From: Citrobacter sp. 18056 | Lineage (GTDB): Bacteria > Pseudomonadota > Gammaproteobacteria > Enterobacterales > Enterobacteriaceae | NCBI GenBank assembly: GCA_902706235.1 | Contig: CACSJR010000003.1 | Span: 336,549-400,548 of the forward strand | Length of the DNA stretch: 64,000 bases | Direction of reading: 5' to 3' | Shown here: piece by piece, positions 30,811 to 39,693 of the stretch | How positions within the stretch are numbered: position 1 is the stretch's first letter | Layout: the number at the start of each line of letters is the position of its first letter | The notes under the pieces: generated by a model | What the model saw: the letters and a program-made list of their open reading frames with translations, nothing else | Told to the model about the DNA's origin: nothing | The model's database searches: none | Translations under genes and position numbers: made by a program

Positions 30811-31728
30811 TTATTGCATTCTGTACGTGTGCTGTTCCAGCAAGGCGGCGCCGCGAACGCCACTGCTGTCGCCAAATACCGGCGATAAAATGGCGGCAGG
30901 CTCACTGCCCGGGAACAGCCAGCTGCGCATTGCCTGTGGCAGCAAGAGGTAAAGTTCAGGCGTGTTGGAAACACCACCGCCAAGTACAAACGCATCCACA
31001 TCAAGCATCAGTTGCAGGCTGGCGAGCGCACAGGAGAGGATGTCGACATAGATAGCTATCAGCCGCCGGGCCAGCGGCTCTCCCTGACGATAAAACCCGA
31101 GCAGCTCGGGCACACTGGCAGCCTGATGGCGGAAATGTCGACTGAGCGCCATCAACCCGCTGCCGGAAACGTAACGCTCAAAGCAACCCGTTAGCCCGCA
31201 GCTACAGGTAAACAAGGGCAGGTTGTAACGCTGAACCAACTGGGCAGAAATCGGGATATGTCCCCATTCTCCGGCCAGGCCATTTTTGCCTTTATGCAGG
31301 TGTTTGTTCAGCACCAGACCGCCGCCCGCGCCAGTGCCAAGAATGGCGCCAAAAACGATATCGTGGCGCTGTGTTTGCTCGGTGCAGGCTTCTGACAGTG
31401 CAAAACAGCGGCAATCATTTTCGATGGCGACCGGCCGGTCGAGCGTACAAGCGAGATCGTCGGCCAGGCAGTGACCGGTAATACAGGGCACGTTGACCGA
31501 AAGCTGTTTACGGCTTTTCGGGTCGGTGATCCCCGGTAAGCCAATACCGATCGTGCCGCGTGTTTGCAGCGTCAGATCCGCCTGGGCGACCAGTGTTTTC
31601 ACACAACCTAAAAACTGGCTGTAGTCCATCGTCGGCGTGCTGACGCGCTGGCAGAACACCTGATTTAGCCGCTCATCGTAGGCGGCCATTTCAATTTTGG
31701 TGCCGCCAATATCAAAGCCATATCGCAT
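30811..31728 (-). CDS. ROK-family sugar kinase (probable amino sugar kinase)
   Basis: 305-residue ROK kinase phosphorylating an internalised sugar with ATP. Motifs: N-terminal phosphate loop GFDIGGTKIEM, GIGLPGITD, catalytic Asp in AIENDCRCFALSEA, GTGAGGGLVLN, the ROK zinc site GEWGHIPI ... CSCGLTGCFERYVSG. It resembles NagK, and in this context the most economical substrate is GalNAc (an AgaK role) made by the GH123-type enzyme. I prefer the ATG at 31728 (GGGGA eight bases upstream) over the GTG one codon earlier. It is the last gene of the ABC-importer operon. Confidence 0.88.
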   Translation of the reverse strand: MRYGFDIGGTKIEMAAYDERLNQVFCQRVSTPTMDYSQFLGCVKTLVAQADLTLQTRGTIGIGLPGITDPKSRKQLSVNVPCITGHCLADDLACTLDRPVAIENDCRCFALSEACTEQTQRHDIVFGAILGTGAGGGLVLNKHLHKGKNGLAGEWGHIPISAQLVQRYNLPLFTCSCGLTGCFERYVSGSGLMALSRHFRHQAASVPELLGFYRQGEPLARRLIAIYVDILSCALASLQLMLDVDAFVLGGGVSNTPELYLLLPQAMRSWLFPGSEPAAILSPVFGDSSGVRGAALLEQHTYRMQ

Positions 31729-31760
31729 CACTCTTTTCCCCGTTGTCGACGTTAAACTGG

Positions 31761-33059
31761 TTAGTCGTGGACGCTGACGACCACGCCTTCACGGCGGGCG
31801 CGTTCGGCGGCAAAAACCATCAAATGGCTTTCGAGCGTTTCTTTCGGGCCGGAGAGGATTTGGCTGGCATCGTTGCTGCGAACGGCATCAATAAAGTGCG
31901 CCATCAGGTAATAGTCACCACCACCGTGTCCCCCCATCGCGCTGTTCAGCGCCGGGTCGGTATCGTCCACATCCTCGACGTCATAAACCGTTTCGCTGTC
32001 ATCAACAAACGAAGTAATGCGGATATACCGCCCGTCGCCTTCGAGCTGACCATGGCTGCCAAACAGTTGCGTTTTACGATCTTCGTGGCGGGTAAAGGCG
32101 GTCATCGTAAAGGAGGCGGTTTTGCCGCCGGCAAACTGAATATTGACCACCTGATGATCGACAACGTTGTTGTCACAACGATAAACACAGCGGCCATAAG
32201 GCCCGTCACGCAAGGCTGCCGTCAGCGTTTGTTGGTTGACCTCCGGGGTCAGCACGCGCAGGAAACCGGGTGTCGATTTATGCTGCTCACCCAGATAGAT
32301 TTTTTTCGCAGAATACGGGCAGGTGGCTTCCACCGCGCAGTCGAGGCAGCGCTCAGCCGCACCCGACGGCTGATTTTCAGCACGGAAATGGCGTAGCCCG
32401 CCGAATGAACTGACCTGTTCGCAAGAGGTGTCCATGATGTAGCGGATCCAGTCGATATCATGACAGGACTTTTGCAACAGCATTGAGGCGGAAAGGTTGT
32501 CGTTTCGCCAGTTACCTCGCACAAAAGAGTGGGCTTGATGCCAGTAACCGACCGGTTCGAGGTGCTGCATGCTGATGACGTCGCCAATCACGTTGTCGCG
32601 AAGCAGTTGCTTGAGTTTTTGGGTGTAGCGGGTATAACGCAAAACATGGCCGACGGAAAAAATGACGCCAGCACGCTCTACCGCAGCAACGATGGCTTCG
32701 CATTCCCGGCTGTCAGGCGAAAGGGGTTTCTCCAGCAGCATGTGGTAACCCTGTTCGGCAAACGCCAGTGCCGGTTCCAGGTGGAGATTGTCCTGGGTGC
32801 AGATAAGCACTGCATCGGCCAGTTTTTCTGTGGCGGCAGCTTCACGCCAGTCATGAAAGACATTGGCAGCGGTAATATTATGCTGGGCGACAAATTGCTG
32901 GCGGTAGGCTTCGCGGGGTTCTGCCACCGCGACAACGCGCATCAGTTCAGGGTGGGCGAGGGCGTAGCGCGAATAAATTTCACCGCGCGCACCTGCGCCG
33001 ACGACCAGCACTGTGACGGGTTGATGACGACCACTCTTGTTTACAGACTCGAATGACAT
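31761..33059 (-). CDS. Gfo/Idh/MocA family oxidoreductase with cysteine cluster
   Basis: 432-residue NAD(P)-dependent protein. Rossmann motif VLVVGAGARGEIYSRYAL, the EKP signature LLEKPLSPDSRECEAIV and a catalytic-type QKSCHDIDWIRYIM are intact. An insert RCLDCAVEATCPYSAKKIY contributes three closely spaced cysteines, as in a subgroup found in glycan loci. The fold includes sugar dehydrogenases and also NAD-dependent glycosidases of family GH109 (alpha-N-acetylgalactosaminidase), so in this GalNAc setting a glycoside-cleaving or epimerising role is possible. GGAG lies seven bases before the ATG at 33059. It lies between the ABC ATPase gene and the kinase gene. Confidence 0.88.
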   Translation of the reverse strand: MSFESVNKSGRHQPVTVLVVGAGARGEIYSRYALAHPELMRVVAVAEPREAYRQQFVAQHNITAANVFHDWREAAATEKLADAVLICTQDNLHLEPALAFAEQGYHMLLEKPLSPDSRECEAIVAAVERAGVIFSVGHVLRYTRYTQKLKQLLRDNVIGDVISMQHLEPVGYWHQAHSFVRGNWRNDNLSASMLLQKSCHDIDWIRYIMDTSCEQVSSFGGLRHFRAENQPSGAAERCLDCAVEATCPYSAKKIYLGEQHKSTPGFLRVLTPEVNQQTLTAALRDGPYGRCVYRCDNNVVDHQVVNIQFAGGKTASFTMTAFTRHEDRKTQLFGSHGQLEGDGRYIRITSFVDDSETVYDVEDVDDTDPALNSAMGGHGGGDYYLMAHFIDAVRSNDASQILSGPKETLESHLMVFAAERARREGVVVSVHD

Positions 33060-33096
33060 TGTGATTCTCCACATTGCGCAAAGCAGGTATACGGCC

Positions 33097-34218
33097 TTAA
33101 TGGCGTTGTTTTAAGTTCAGCCCTGTCTCTTTATCGAACAGGTGCGAGTGATGCAGATCGAAACTGAGCCAGATCTTCTCGCCGGGCAGTGGTTCCCAGT
33201 CGTGACAGGTGGCAACCCGGGTGATGAAGCGGGAACCACCGATATCGCAGTGCAGCAGATCTTCGTTACCCATGCGTTCCACGGTTTTGATGGTCGCCTG
33301 GGCGGCATTCTCTTCAGGACCGGCAACAATGCGCAGATACTCTGGACGGATGCCGAGGCAGACAACGTCATGGCGGTAGCTGAGCATCTGTTGACTGAGT
33401 TCCGCGCTCAGATTCAGGGTGGCATCCTCACTCAGACGCAGGCTGACCACGTTGTGGTTATGCATAACGGGCAGATCGTGAAGGTTCATCGATGGGCTGC
33501 CAATAAACTCGGCGACAAATTTATTGGCGGGCTGGTGGTAAAGGTTAACCGGCTTATCAACCTGCATAATTTCACCCCGGTTGAGCACACAGATGCGGTC
33601 GCCCATGGTCATGGCTTCAACCTGATCGTGGGTGACATAAATCATGGTGGCGCCAACGCCTTCGCGCTTGAGCTGGTTATGCAAATCAATCAACTGGACA
33701 CGCATGGTCACGCGCAGTTTGGCGTCGAGGTTGGAGAGCGGTTCATCGAATAGAAAGACTTTGGGTTTACGCACAATCGCCCGGCCCACCGCCACGCGCT
33801 GACACTGTCCGCCGGACAGTTGCCCGGGTTTACGTTGCAGCAGGTTGGTTATCTCAAGTTTTTCAGCGGCTTCACGCACCCGACGGTCGATCTCTTGCTT
33901 ACTGGCTTTGCCCATCAGGCTAAAGGCCATGTTTTTGTAGACGGTCATGTGCGGATACAGCGCGTAGTTTTGAAACACCATCGCGATACCGCGATCTTTT
34001 GGCATGGTGTCATTCACGCACTGGTTATGGATCATAATCTGGCCTTCGCTGACACTTTCCAGCCCGGCGATCATTCGCAGCAGGGTGGATTTGGCACAGC
34101 CAGAAGGCCCGACGAAGACCATAAATTCACCTTCATGGATTTCAAGATCGATACCGTGCAAGGCTTTGAATCCATTGGGATACACTTTTTCCACGCTGTG
34201 CAGTTGTATTCCGGTCAT
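33097..34218 (-). CDS. Carbohydrate ABC transporter ATPase (UgpC/MsmK type) with altered Walker A
   Basis: 373-residue CUT1-type ATPase with a C-terminal TOBE/OB extension. Q-loop MVFQNYALYPHMTVYKNM, signature LSGGQCQR, Walker B VFLFDEPLSNLDAKLR and VTHDQVEAMTMGDR are present. The Walker A reads GPSGCAKST, with Ala (codon GCC) where the invariant Gly before Lys is expected. The signature also has Cys in place of the usual Arg. Start at 34218 is chosen for GAGG eight bases upstream. It energises the two permeases encoded immediately upstream in the operon. Confidence 0.93.
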   Translation of the reverse strand: MTGIQLHSVEKVYPNGFKALHGIDLEIHEGEFMVFVGPSGCAKSTLLRMIAGLESVSEGQIMIHNQCVNDTMPKDRGIAMVFQNYALYPHMTVYKNMAFSLMGKASKQEIDRRVREAAEKLEITNLLQRKPGQLSGGQCQRVAVGRAIVRKPKVFLFDEPLSNLDAKLRVTMRVQLIDLHNQLKREGVGATMIYVTHDQVEAMTMGDRICVLNRGEIMQVDKPVNLYHQPANKFVAEFIGSPSMNLHDLPVMHNHNVVSLRLSEDATLNLSAELSQQMLSYRHDVVCLGIRPEYLRIVAGPEENAAQATIKTVERMGNEDLLHCDIGGSRFITRVATCHDWEPLPGEKIWLSFDLHHSHLFDKETGLNLKQRH

Positions 34219-34249
34219 CACTTTTTCCTCAATGTTTAAGCTCACAGGA

Positions 34250-35128
34250 TTAACTCTTCACACCGACACCGGCGATGCCTTGAATGAAGTAGCGCTGGAA
34301 AACGATAAACAGCATTAGCATCGGAATAATGGCCATCAGCGCACCGGCCATGAGCATCGGATACTCCTCGCCAGCACGACTGGAGAGCGAAGCCAGCCCA
34401 ACAGGCAGCGTCAGTTTGCTGCTGCTGGTGTTGACGATCAGCGGCCACATCAGGTTATTCCAGCTCCATAAGCCGTTGATAATGATGCAGGCGATAATGC
34501 CGGGGCGGATCAGGGGCAGCATGATCCGCCAGAAAATGGTGAAGTGGTTGTACCCATCCATCAGCGCGGCTTCTTCCATTTCGCGGGGAACGGCCATAAA
34601 GAACTGCCGCAGTAGGAAGGTGGCATAAATGCTGAAGATGCCTGGCAAAATTAACCCGGACAAAGTGTTGAGCAGGCCAAGTCTTTGTACCGCTAAAAAT
34701 TGCGGGATCAAGAATGCCTGACCGGGCACCATCAGGATGGAGATGCAGAGCATGAACACGATATTGCGGCCACGAAAATGCAGTCGGGCGAAGCTATATG
34801 CCGCCATGGTGGCGATAACCATTTGTAACGTGACGGTAAAGAAAGTGGCGAAGATTGAATTCAGATAAAAAGTGGTGAAAGGGATCTCATGCAGAATACG
34901 CCCGTAAGCGGCAAAACCAGGATGGGCGGGCAATAACTGCAATGGGATCTGAATACTTTCAGCCTGGGTTTTTAGCGAGGTTATCAGCATCCAGACAAAG
35001 GGGGTCACTGAGGCAACGCTTGCCAGCAGCATAAACAGATACACCAGTGCTTTTTGGCTATCGATTTTCTTGCGCGGCCTCACCTGAGAGGGCGCGCGGA
35101 GGTCTGTTGTTGCGGAGTCAATTGTCAT
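34250..35128 (-). CDS. Carbohydrate ABC transporter permease (MalG/UgpE type)
   Basis: 292-residue inner-membrane permease with six TM segments and the EAA loop EMEEAALMDGYNHFTIFWRIMLPLIRPGIIACIIINGLW. The N-terminus has a short charged cytosolic tail before the first segment (ALVYLFMLLASVASVTPFVWMLITSLK). AAGGA precedes the ATG by seven bases, and the start is 10 bases from the stop of the other permease gene. CUT1 systems of this kind import oligosaccharides or glycosides; substrate is inferred from the flanking GalNAc genes only. Confidence 0.93.
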   Translation of the reverse strand: MTIDSATTDLRAPSQVRPRKKIDSQKALVYLFMLLASVASVTPFVWMLITSLKTQAESIQIPLQLLPAHPGFAAYGRILHEIPFTTFYLNSIFATFFTVTLQMVIATMAAYSFARLHFRGRNIVFMLCISILMVPGQAFLIPQFLAVQRLGLLNTLSGLILPGIFSIYATFLLRQFFMAVPREMEEAALMDGYNHFTIFWRIMLPLIRPGIIACIIINGLWSWNNLMWPLIVNTSSSKLTLPVGLASLSSRAGEEYPMLMAGALMAIIPMLMLFIVFQRYFIQGIAGVGVKS

Positions 35129-35138
35129 CAGGAGTTCC

Positions 35139-36110
35139 TTACGCCACTTTCAGGCGTTTGCCGATGGCCATTTGCACGAGAGTTATCAGCATGGTGACAA
35201 TAAATAGCACCACGGTGATGGCGGAGGCATAGCCTTTCTGTTGCAGATAAAACGCATTTTTATAGAACAGATAAGTGACGGTCATGGTGTCGCTTTCTAC
35301 CATCGAACGGTCAAACATCAGGAACACCACATCGAAAATTTGCAGCACTTCGATAAAGCTCATCACCGAAACAAAGAACAGCGTCGGCACCATCATCGGC
35401 AGCGTCAGGCAGAAAAAGCGGCGTAAGGTGCTGATACCGTCAATGTCTGCGGCTTCATAGAGAGAGCGGGGAATACTTTGTAATCCGGCCAGCAAAATAA
35501 TGATTTTCAACGCCAGTGAAGACCAGATAATGATGATGGAAACACTGATGCGGACAATATCCGGATCGGAGAGCCAGCCCACCGCCGAAACACCAAAGAA
35601 ATGCAGCAAGTAATTGATAAGGCCGAAATCTTTGTTGAACAACCATTGCCAGACCATTGCGACCGCTGCAGGCATCGTCACCGCGGGCAAAAACAGCAGA
35701 GTACGAAACAGGGCTTTACCACGAATGTTTTGATTCAAGCCAATGGCCAGCAGCAGAGAGAGGGCCAGGCTGACAGGGACGCACACAACGACATAAAACA
35801 GCGTATTGAAGACCGCTGCGTAAAAATCATCATCACTGAACAGGTCGAGATAATTATTGATGTCGAAGGTGCTCCAGTTCATGAACTGGTCAAGATCGGT
35901 AAAGCTGTAAAAAATGTTTTGCACGAAAGGGATGAAATAAAACACCGCCAGCCCTGCCAGCAAAGGCAGCACCATAATCCATCCCCAGAACCGTTCGGCG
36001 CGCTCAAGGCGGGTGAGGGCCGGACGGGTTCGGGTTTTCGTTGGCAGGTTTACCTCGTCGGTATGGCTTTTATGCTTTACCGTAACGGGAACAGAATCTG
36101 CAAGCGACAT
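35139..36110 (-). CDS. Carbohydrate ABC transporter permease (MalF/UgpA type)
   Basis: 323-residue permease with six TM segments after a 35-residue cytosolic N-terminus, and the EAA loop SLYEAADIDGISTLRRFFCLTLPMMVPTLFFVSVMSFI. I chose the ATG at 36110 because GAGG lies nine bases upstream; another ATG at 36128 has no ribosome site. Together with the 34250-35128 permease it should form the heterodimeric channel for the binding protein encoded upstream. Confidence 0.92.
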   Translation of the reverse strand: MSLADSVPVTVKHKSHTDEVNLPTKTRTRPALTRLERAERFWGWIMVLPLLAGLAVFYFIPFVQNIFYSFTDLDQFMNWSTFDINNYLDLFSDDDFYAAVFNTLFYVVVCVPVSLALSLLLAIGLNQNIRGKALFRTLLFLPAVTMPAAVAMVWQWLFNKDFGLINYLLHFFGVSAVGWLSDPDIVRISVSIIIIWSSLALKIIILLAGLQSIPRSLYEAADIDGISTLRRFFCLTLPMMVPTLFFVSVMSFIEVLQIFDVVFLMFDRSMVESDTMTVTYLFYKNAFYLQQKGYASAITVVLFIVTMLITLVQMAIGKRLKVA

Positions 36111-36177
36111 AACGGAAGTCCTCTGCATAAGGAAATAATTCGCTCAGAGCCTGCCGGGCAGGCCTGAGCGAAAGCGA

Positions 36178-37458
36178 TTAATTTTCCATCACACGTGAGA
36201 TTTTTTTCACCGACTTATCCATTTCCTTTTTGGCATCGGCCCCCATAAAGATTCGCTTCAGACTGGCTATCCACATGTTTTGCCATTTCGGGGTATTGGT
36301 GCCTGCGGTTGGATAGGCTTTAGTAAACTCAAGCGTCTCAACATAGGGACTCACATCGACATTTTTGATGTTGGCAGCCCAAGCTTTCGCCGCCGTCTTA
36401 TTTGCCGGGATCACCGCTCTGGCGAGGATCTCCTGCGATGGCTGCGAGCTCATAAACTGGATATAGCGCCAGGCTTCCGCTTTGTGCGTGCTTTTGGCCG
36501 ACATGGCAAAACCAATACTGTGAGCCACGCCAGACTGGCGATCGATTTTCGGCATCAGTACCACGCCGATGTGAGCGTTGATAAGGTCATTGGCAGCAAA
36601 AGGTGCCGCCAGCCACGAACCGGCGTACGCCATGGCGGCGCGGTTGGACTGGAAAATGTTCTCGGTTTTGACTTCGCTCATTTGCTGTGCGGTCGGCAAC
36701 TGGCCGGATTTCATCATTTCCTGAAGTTGCTGATAGACCCAAATGGATTTGTCGTTGGCAATATCCGTCGGTTTGCCATCGACAGGCACAACATTGTTCC
36801 CTTTCTGATAAAGCAGATTAAGGTAGCTGTCCTGTCCGTCATTGCTCAGGTCCATCACCAGCGGGAAGGCATCACTTTTCAATCCGGCTTTCAGTTGGCT
36901 GGCTTTTTCTTTCAGCTGATCCCAGGTCCAGTCGCTGGTTGGGTAGCTGACTTTGGCTTCATCAAACAATTTTTTATTATACCAGACGGCGATAGAGTCA
37001 ACGTCACGGGGAATGGCCAGTTGCTGTCCATTATATTGATAGGCTTTTACAGAACTGGCGACGATATTATTCAGGTCAAGCTTGCTTTTGCTGATGTCAT
37101 CGTTTAATGGCGCCAGCAGACCGTTTTTAGCGTACTGAATAAAGTACGGCATGTTGATCCAAAATATATCCGGAGAAACACCGCCAGCCGATGCTGCATC
37201 TAATTTGACAAAATATTGTGCCGATGGTGTCAGCTCAATATCAATCTTAATATCAGGATTTTCTTTTTCGAAGTTTTTGGCAATTTCCTGTTCTGCTGCC
37301 AATTGGTTTTTATCCCAGACGGCGTAACGTAATGTCACCGGGTCTGCGGCATGTGCAGAGAGTGAAAACAGAGCCGGTAATACGATTGCTGAGGCTATGA
37401 TATGGCGGCGAAATGACGCCTGAGCAAAGAAAGAGGTGGTGCATTTTGTGCGTGGCAT
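36178..37458 (-). CDS. Extracellular sugar-binding protein of the ABC importer
   Basis: 426-residue periplasmic binding protein of the CUT1 (SBP_bac_1) class with a signal peptide (RHIIASAIVLPALFSLSAHA, cleavage before ADPV) and no lipobox. Mature features: LRYAVWDKNQLAAEQEIAKNFEKENPDIKI, FWINMPYFIQYAKNGLLAPL, SIAVWYNKKLFDEA, AAMAYAGSWLAAPF. Start at 37458 is favoured by AAGGGG six bases upstream. First gene of the minus-strand operon SBP-permease-permease-ATPase-Gfo/Idh-ROK. Confidence 0.93.
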   Translation of the reverse strand: MPRTKCTTSFFAQASFRRHIIASAIVLPALFSLSAHAADPVTLRYAVWDKNQLAAEQEIAKNFEKENPDIKIDIELTPSAQYFVKLDAASAGGVSPDIFWINMPYFIQYAKNGLLAPLNDDISKSKLDLNNIVASSVKAYQYNGQQLAIPRDVDSIAVWYNKKLFDEAKVSYPTSDWTWDQLKEKASQLKAGLKSDAFPLVMDLSNDGQDSYLNLLYQKGNNVVPVDGKPTDIANDKSIWVYQQLQEMMKSGQLPTAQQMSEVKTENIFQSNRAAMAYAGSWLAAPFAANDLINAHIGVVLMPKIDRQSGVAHSIGFAMSAKSTHKAEAWRYIQFMSSQPSQEILARAVIPANKTAAKAWAANIKNVDVSPYVETLEFTKAYPTAGTNTPKWQNMWIASLKRIFMGADAKKEMDKSVKKISRVMEN

Positions 37459-37970
37459 TGACATCCCCTTGAGCGTTCGAAATTCAACATTTACGTAACG
37501 TTTGAACGTTCTATCCCCTAATATTCAGTGTGTCAATCAGCCGCAAATGCTCTAAAATAGTGCGTTTGCCTTTCGATGTTGTTAAAATCGAAAGGATTAA
37601 AGTGAAAGATTAGAGGTCTTTTTTGTTACCTTTTTATAACATTTAGTGGTGTTGCTGCCAGACGATGCGGACGATCAACTCCAGAGAGGATGGGTTAACA
37701 CACGAAAGGCTTTGCACTAATATGGGGAACATAAATGCTGTTGTTGTGCAGCCGGATAAATCTTTCATTTTTGTGATGTAAATAAACAAAAAAAGATCAC
37801 CTGATTACCACTCATCCTGCTGAATTGTGTCGACTGGACGCTATCAGGAATCATTCTTATTTGCCATGCGTCGCCACTTTCGGGAACCGGAGTTTACAGG
37901 GTTGTTTATTTAAAGAAGAACTGGCAGGATGGATTTTCATTTTATTTGCCCCTCATACAGGTATTCCATC
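37459..37970. promoter_or_regulatory. Divergent control region of the ABC operon and the GH123-type gene
   Basis: About 510 AT-rich bases between the binding-protein gene and the divergent hydrolase gene. It contains a perfect inverted repeat CCTTTCGAT (37569-37577) / ATCGAAAGG (37587-37595) with nine bases between, and isolated CGAAAG (37703-37708) and CTTTCG (37877-37882) boxes. These share the hexamer seen upstream of agaR, so one DeoR-type repressor could control both directions. I see no gene in it. Confidence 0.55.
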
Positions 37971-39632
37971 ATGCACCTGTCCTTAATCTTTACACATAGT
38001 CTGGAAAAAATATTCCATCAGCGTGAATTAAACGAAGGGCACGAAATTACCAGACTTTCATTATTGAAGAATGAAAGCCTGTCTTTTCAGTGTCGATATT
38101 TTTTGCAGCAGAATGATGATGAACCGCGCAGGCAATTACGCTATGAATTAACGGGTGAGCTTTCCTCTTTTATTTCTGTGCGTCAGGTGCAGCATGTTCC
38201 CAGCCTTTTTCCCTGTTACCGCGCTACCGACGACGATTATCTGACAACATCACCAGGTCTTTTTCCCGACCCTTTGCTACCGCTGCCGGATAAAACCTTT
38301 TTCGTGAACGGAGGGTATTCGGGCAGTTTATGGTTGACGGTGAATCCGCAAAACGAAAGTCTGCCTGCGGGCAAAAGTTCAGTGTGCTTACAGTTATCGG
38401 ATATTGTCAGCGGGGAAATATTGGGGAGCGTGACGCTTGAGATGGAGGTCGTGGCGAAGAGCTTACCGCCGCAAACCTTGCTGCACACAGAATGGCTGCA
38501 TACCGATTGTCTGGCCGATGTTTATAACATTGAAGTCTTCAGCGAGAGCTGGTGGCTGGCAGTACGACATTATGTACGTTGCGCAGTGAACAACGGCGTG
38601 AACATGATGCTGACGCCTGTCTTCACCCCTCCACTTGATACCGCCATTGGCGGTGAGCGCACCACGGTGCAGCTGGTTGGCGTCACGCAAACGGAGACGG
38701 GGCAGTATCAATTTGATTTTTCTGCCCTGCAACAGTGGGTGGCGCTGTGCCAGCAGGAGGGGATCACGACGTTTGAGATTTCTCACCTGTTTACTCAATG
38801 GGGCGCGCATCATGCACCGAAAATCATGGTGTATAAAGGTGGGCAGAGTGTGCAGGCTTTTGGCTGGCAAACCGATGCGCATGGCCCGGAATATCGTGAT
38901 TTTTTGCACGCTTTTTTACCCGCGCTCTGCGACTGGCTGCGTGCAAAGGGGCTGGGAAAGCATGCATGGTTCCATGTGTCTGATGAACCCAAAATAACGG
39001 ATATCGAGGCTTATCAGCGTGCCAGCGATCTGATTCGGCCATTGATTGGTGATTTTCCGGTTCTGGATGCCTTATCTGATTACGCATTTTATCAACAGGG
39101 GCTGGTGGAGAATCCGGTCACCGCCAGCGATTGTATTGAGCCATTCCTCTCTCATCAGGTGCCAGGATTATGGACTTATTATTGTTGCGTACAGAAACGG
39201 GATGTTGCTAACCGCTTTTTTGCACAACCTTCATACCGTAATCGGATCCTCGGTGTTCAACTCTATCTTTACCGCATCACCGGCTTTCTGCACTGGGGAT
39301 TTAATTTCTATAACAGTGGGCATTCGCTGGAGAAACTGAATCCGTATGCGGTGACCGATGGGCGAGGGGCATTTCCTTCGGGTGACCTGTTCGTGGTGTA
39401 TCCTGGGAAAGATTTTCAGCCAGTAGAATCGTTGCGCCTGATGGTGTTGCGCGAAGCATTTCAGGATCTCCGCGCCTTGCAACTGCTGGAGTCACTGACC
39501 CGTCGCGAACATGTGGAGCAGCTTATTACTCGACTCGCGGGAATGCAGATTACGTTTGCACGTTATCCGCGTAATGCGCAGTTCCTGCAAACCTTGCGTT
39601 ATGAGGTCAATCAACAGATTGCAGGGGCCTGA
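37971..39632 (+). CDS. GH123-type (DUF4091) glycoside hydrolase, probably cytoplasmic
   Basis: 553-residue protein without signal peptide or membrane segment. An N-terminal beta-rich domain precedes a TIM-barrel region typical of DUF4091, now GH123 catalytic: FEISHLFTQWGAHHAPKIMVYKGG, FGWQTDAHGPEYRDFLHAFLPALCDWL and the acidic pair D338-E339 in HAWFHVSDEPKITD, which corresponds to the Asp-Glu pair of exo-beta-N-acetylgalactosaminidases of this family that use substrate-assisted catalysis. Divergent from the importer operon and facing the aga genes, it probably trims imported beta-GalNAc glycosides. The ATG at 37971 has AGG nine bases upstream; an ATG at 37929 is an alternative start. Confidence 0.8.
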   Translation: MHLSLIFTHSLEKIFHQRELNEGHEITRLSLLKNESLSFQCRYFLQQNDDEPRRQLRYELTGELSSFISVRQVQHVPSLFPCYRATDDDYLTTSPGLFPDPLLPLPDKTFFVNGGYSGSLWLTVNPQNESLPAGKSSVCLQLSDIVSGEILGSVTLEMEVVAKSLPPQTLLHTEWLHTDCLADVYNIEVFSESWWLAVRHYVRCAVNNGVNMMLTPVFTPPLDTAIGGERTTVQLVGVTQTETGQYQFDFSALQQWVALCQQEGITTFEISHLFTQWGAHHAPKIMVYKGGQSVQAFGWQTDAHGPEYRDFLHAFLPALCDWLRAKGLGKHAWFHVSDEPKITDIEAYQRASDLIRPLIGDFPVLDALSDYAFYQQGLVENPVTASDCIEPFLSHQVPGLWTYYCCVQKRDVANRFFAQPSYRNRILGVQLYLYRITGFLHWGFNFYNSGHSLEKLNPYAVTDGRGAFPSGDLFVVYPGKDFQPVESLRLMVLREAFQDLRALQLLESLTRREHVEQLITRLAGMQITFARYPRNAQFLQTLRYEVNQQIAGA

Positions 39633-39656
39633 TATCGGCAGATATTACGTTAACAC

Positions 39657-39678
39657 GGCAGGGCATTGCGGCCCTGCC
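39657..39678. terminator. Hairpin between the convergent GH123-type and TetR genes
   Basis: GGCAGGGC / GCCCTGCC with a six-base loop, 24 bases after the hydrolase stop. There is no long U-tract on either strand, so termination strength is uncertain. Confidence 0.55.
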
Positions 39679-39693
39679 ACTAATCCAATCCTG

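Noticed and set aside
37735..37810. CRP-like site (TGTGA near 37773 and GATCAC near 37795)
   Set aside because: The two half-sites are too far apart for a CRP dimer and no good alternative partner is nearby.
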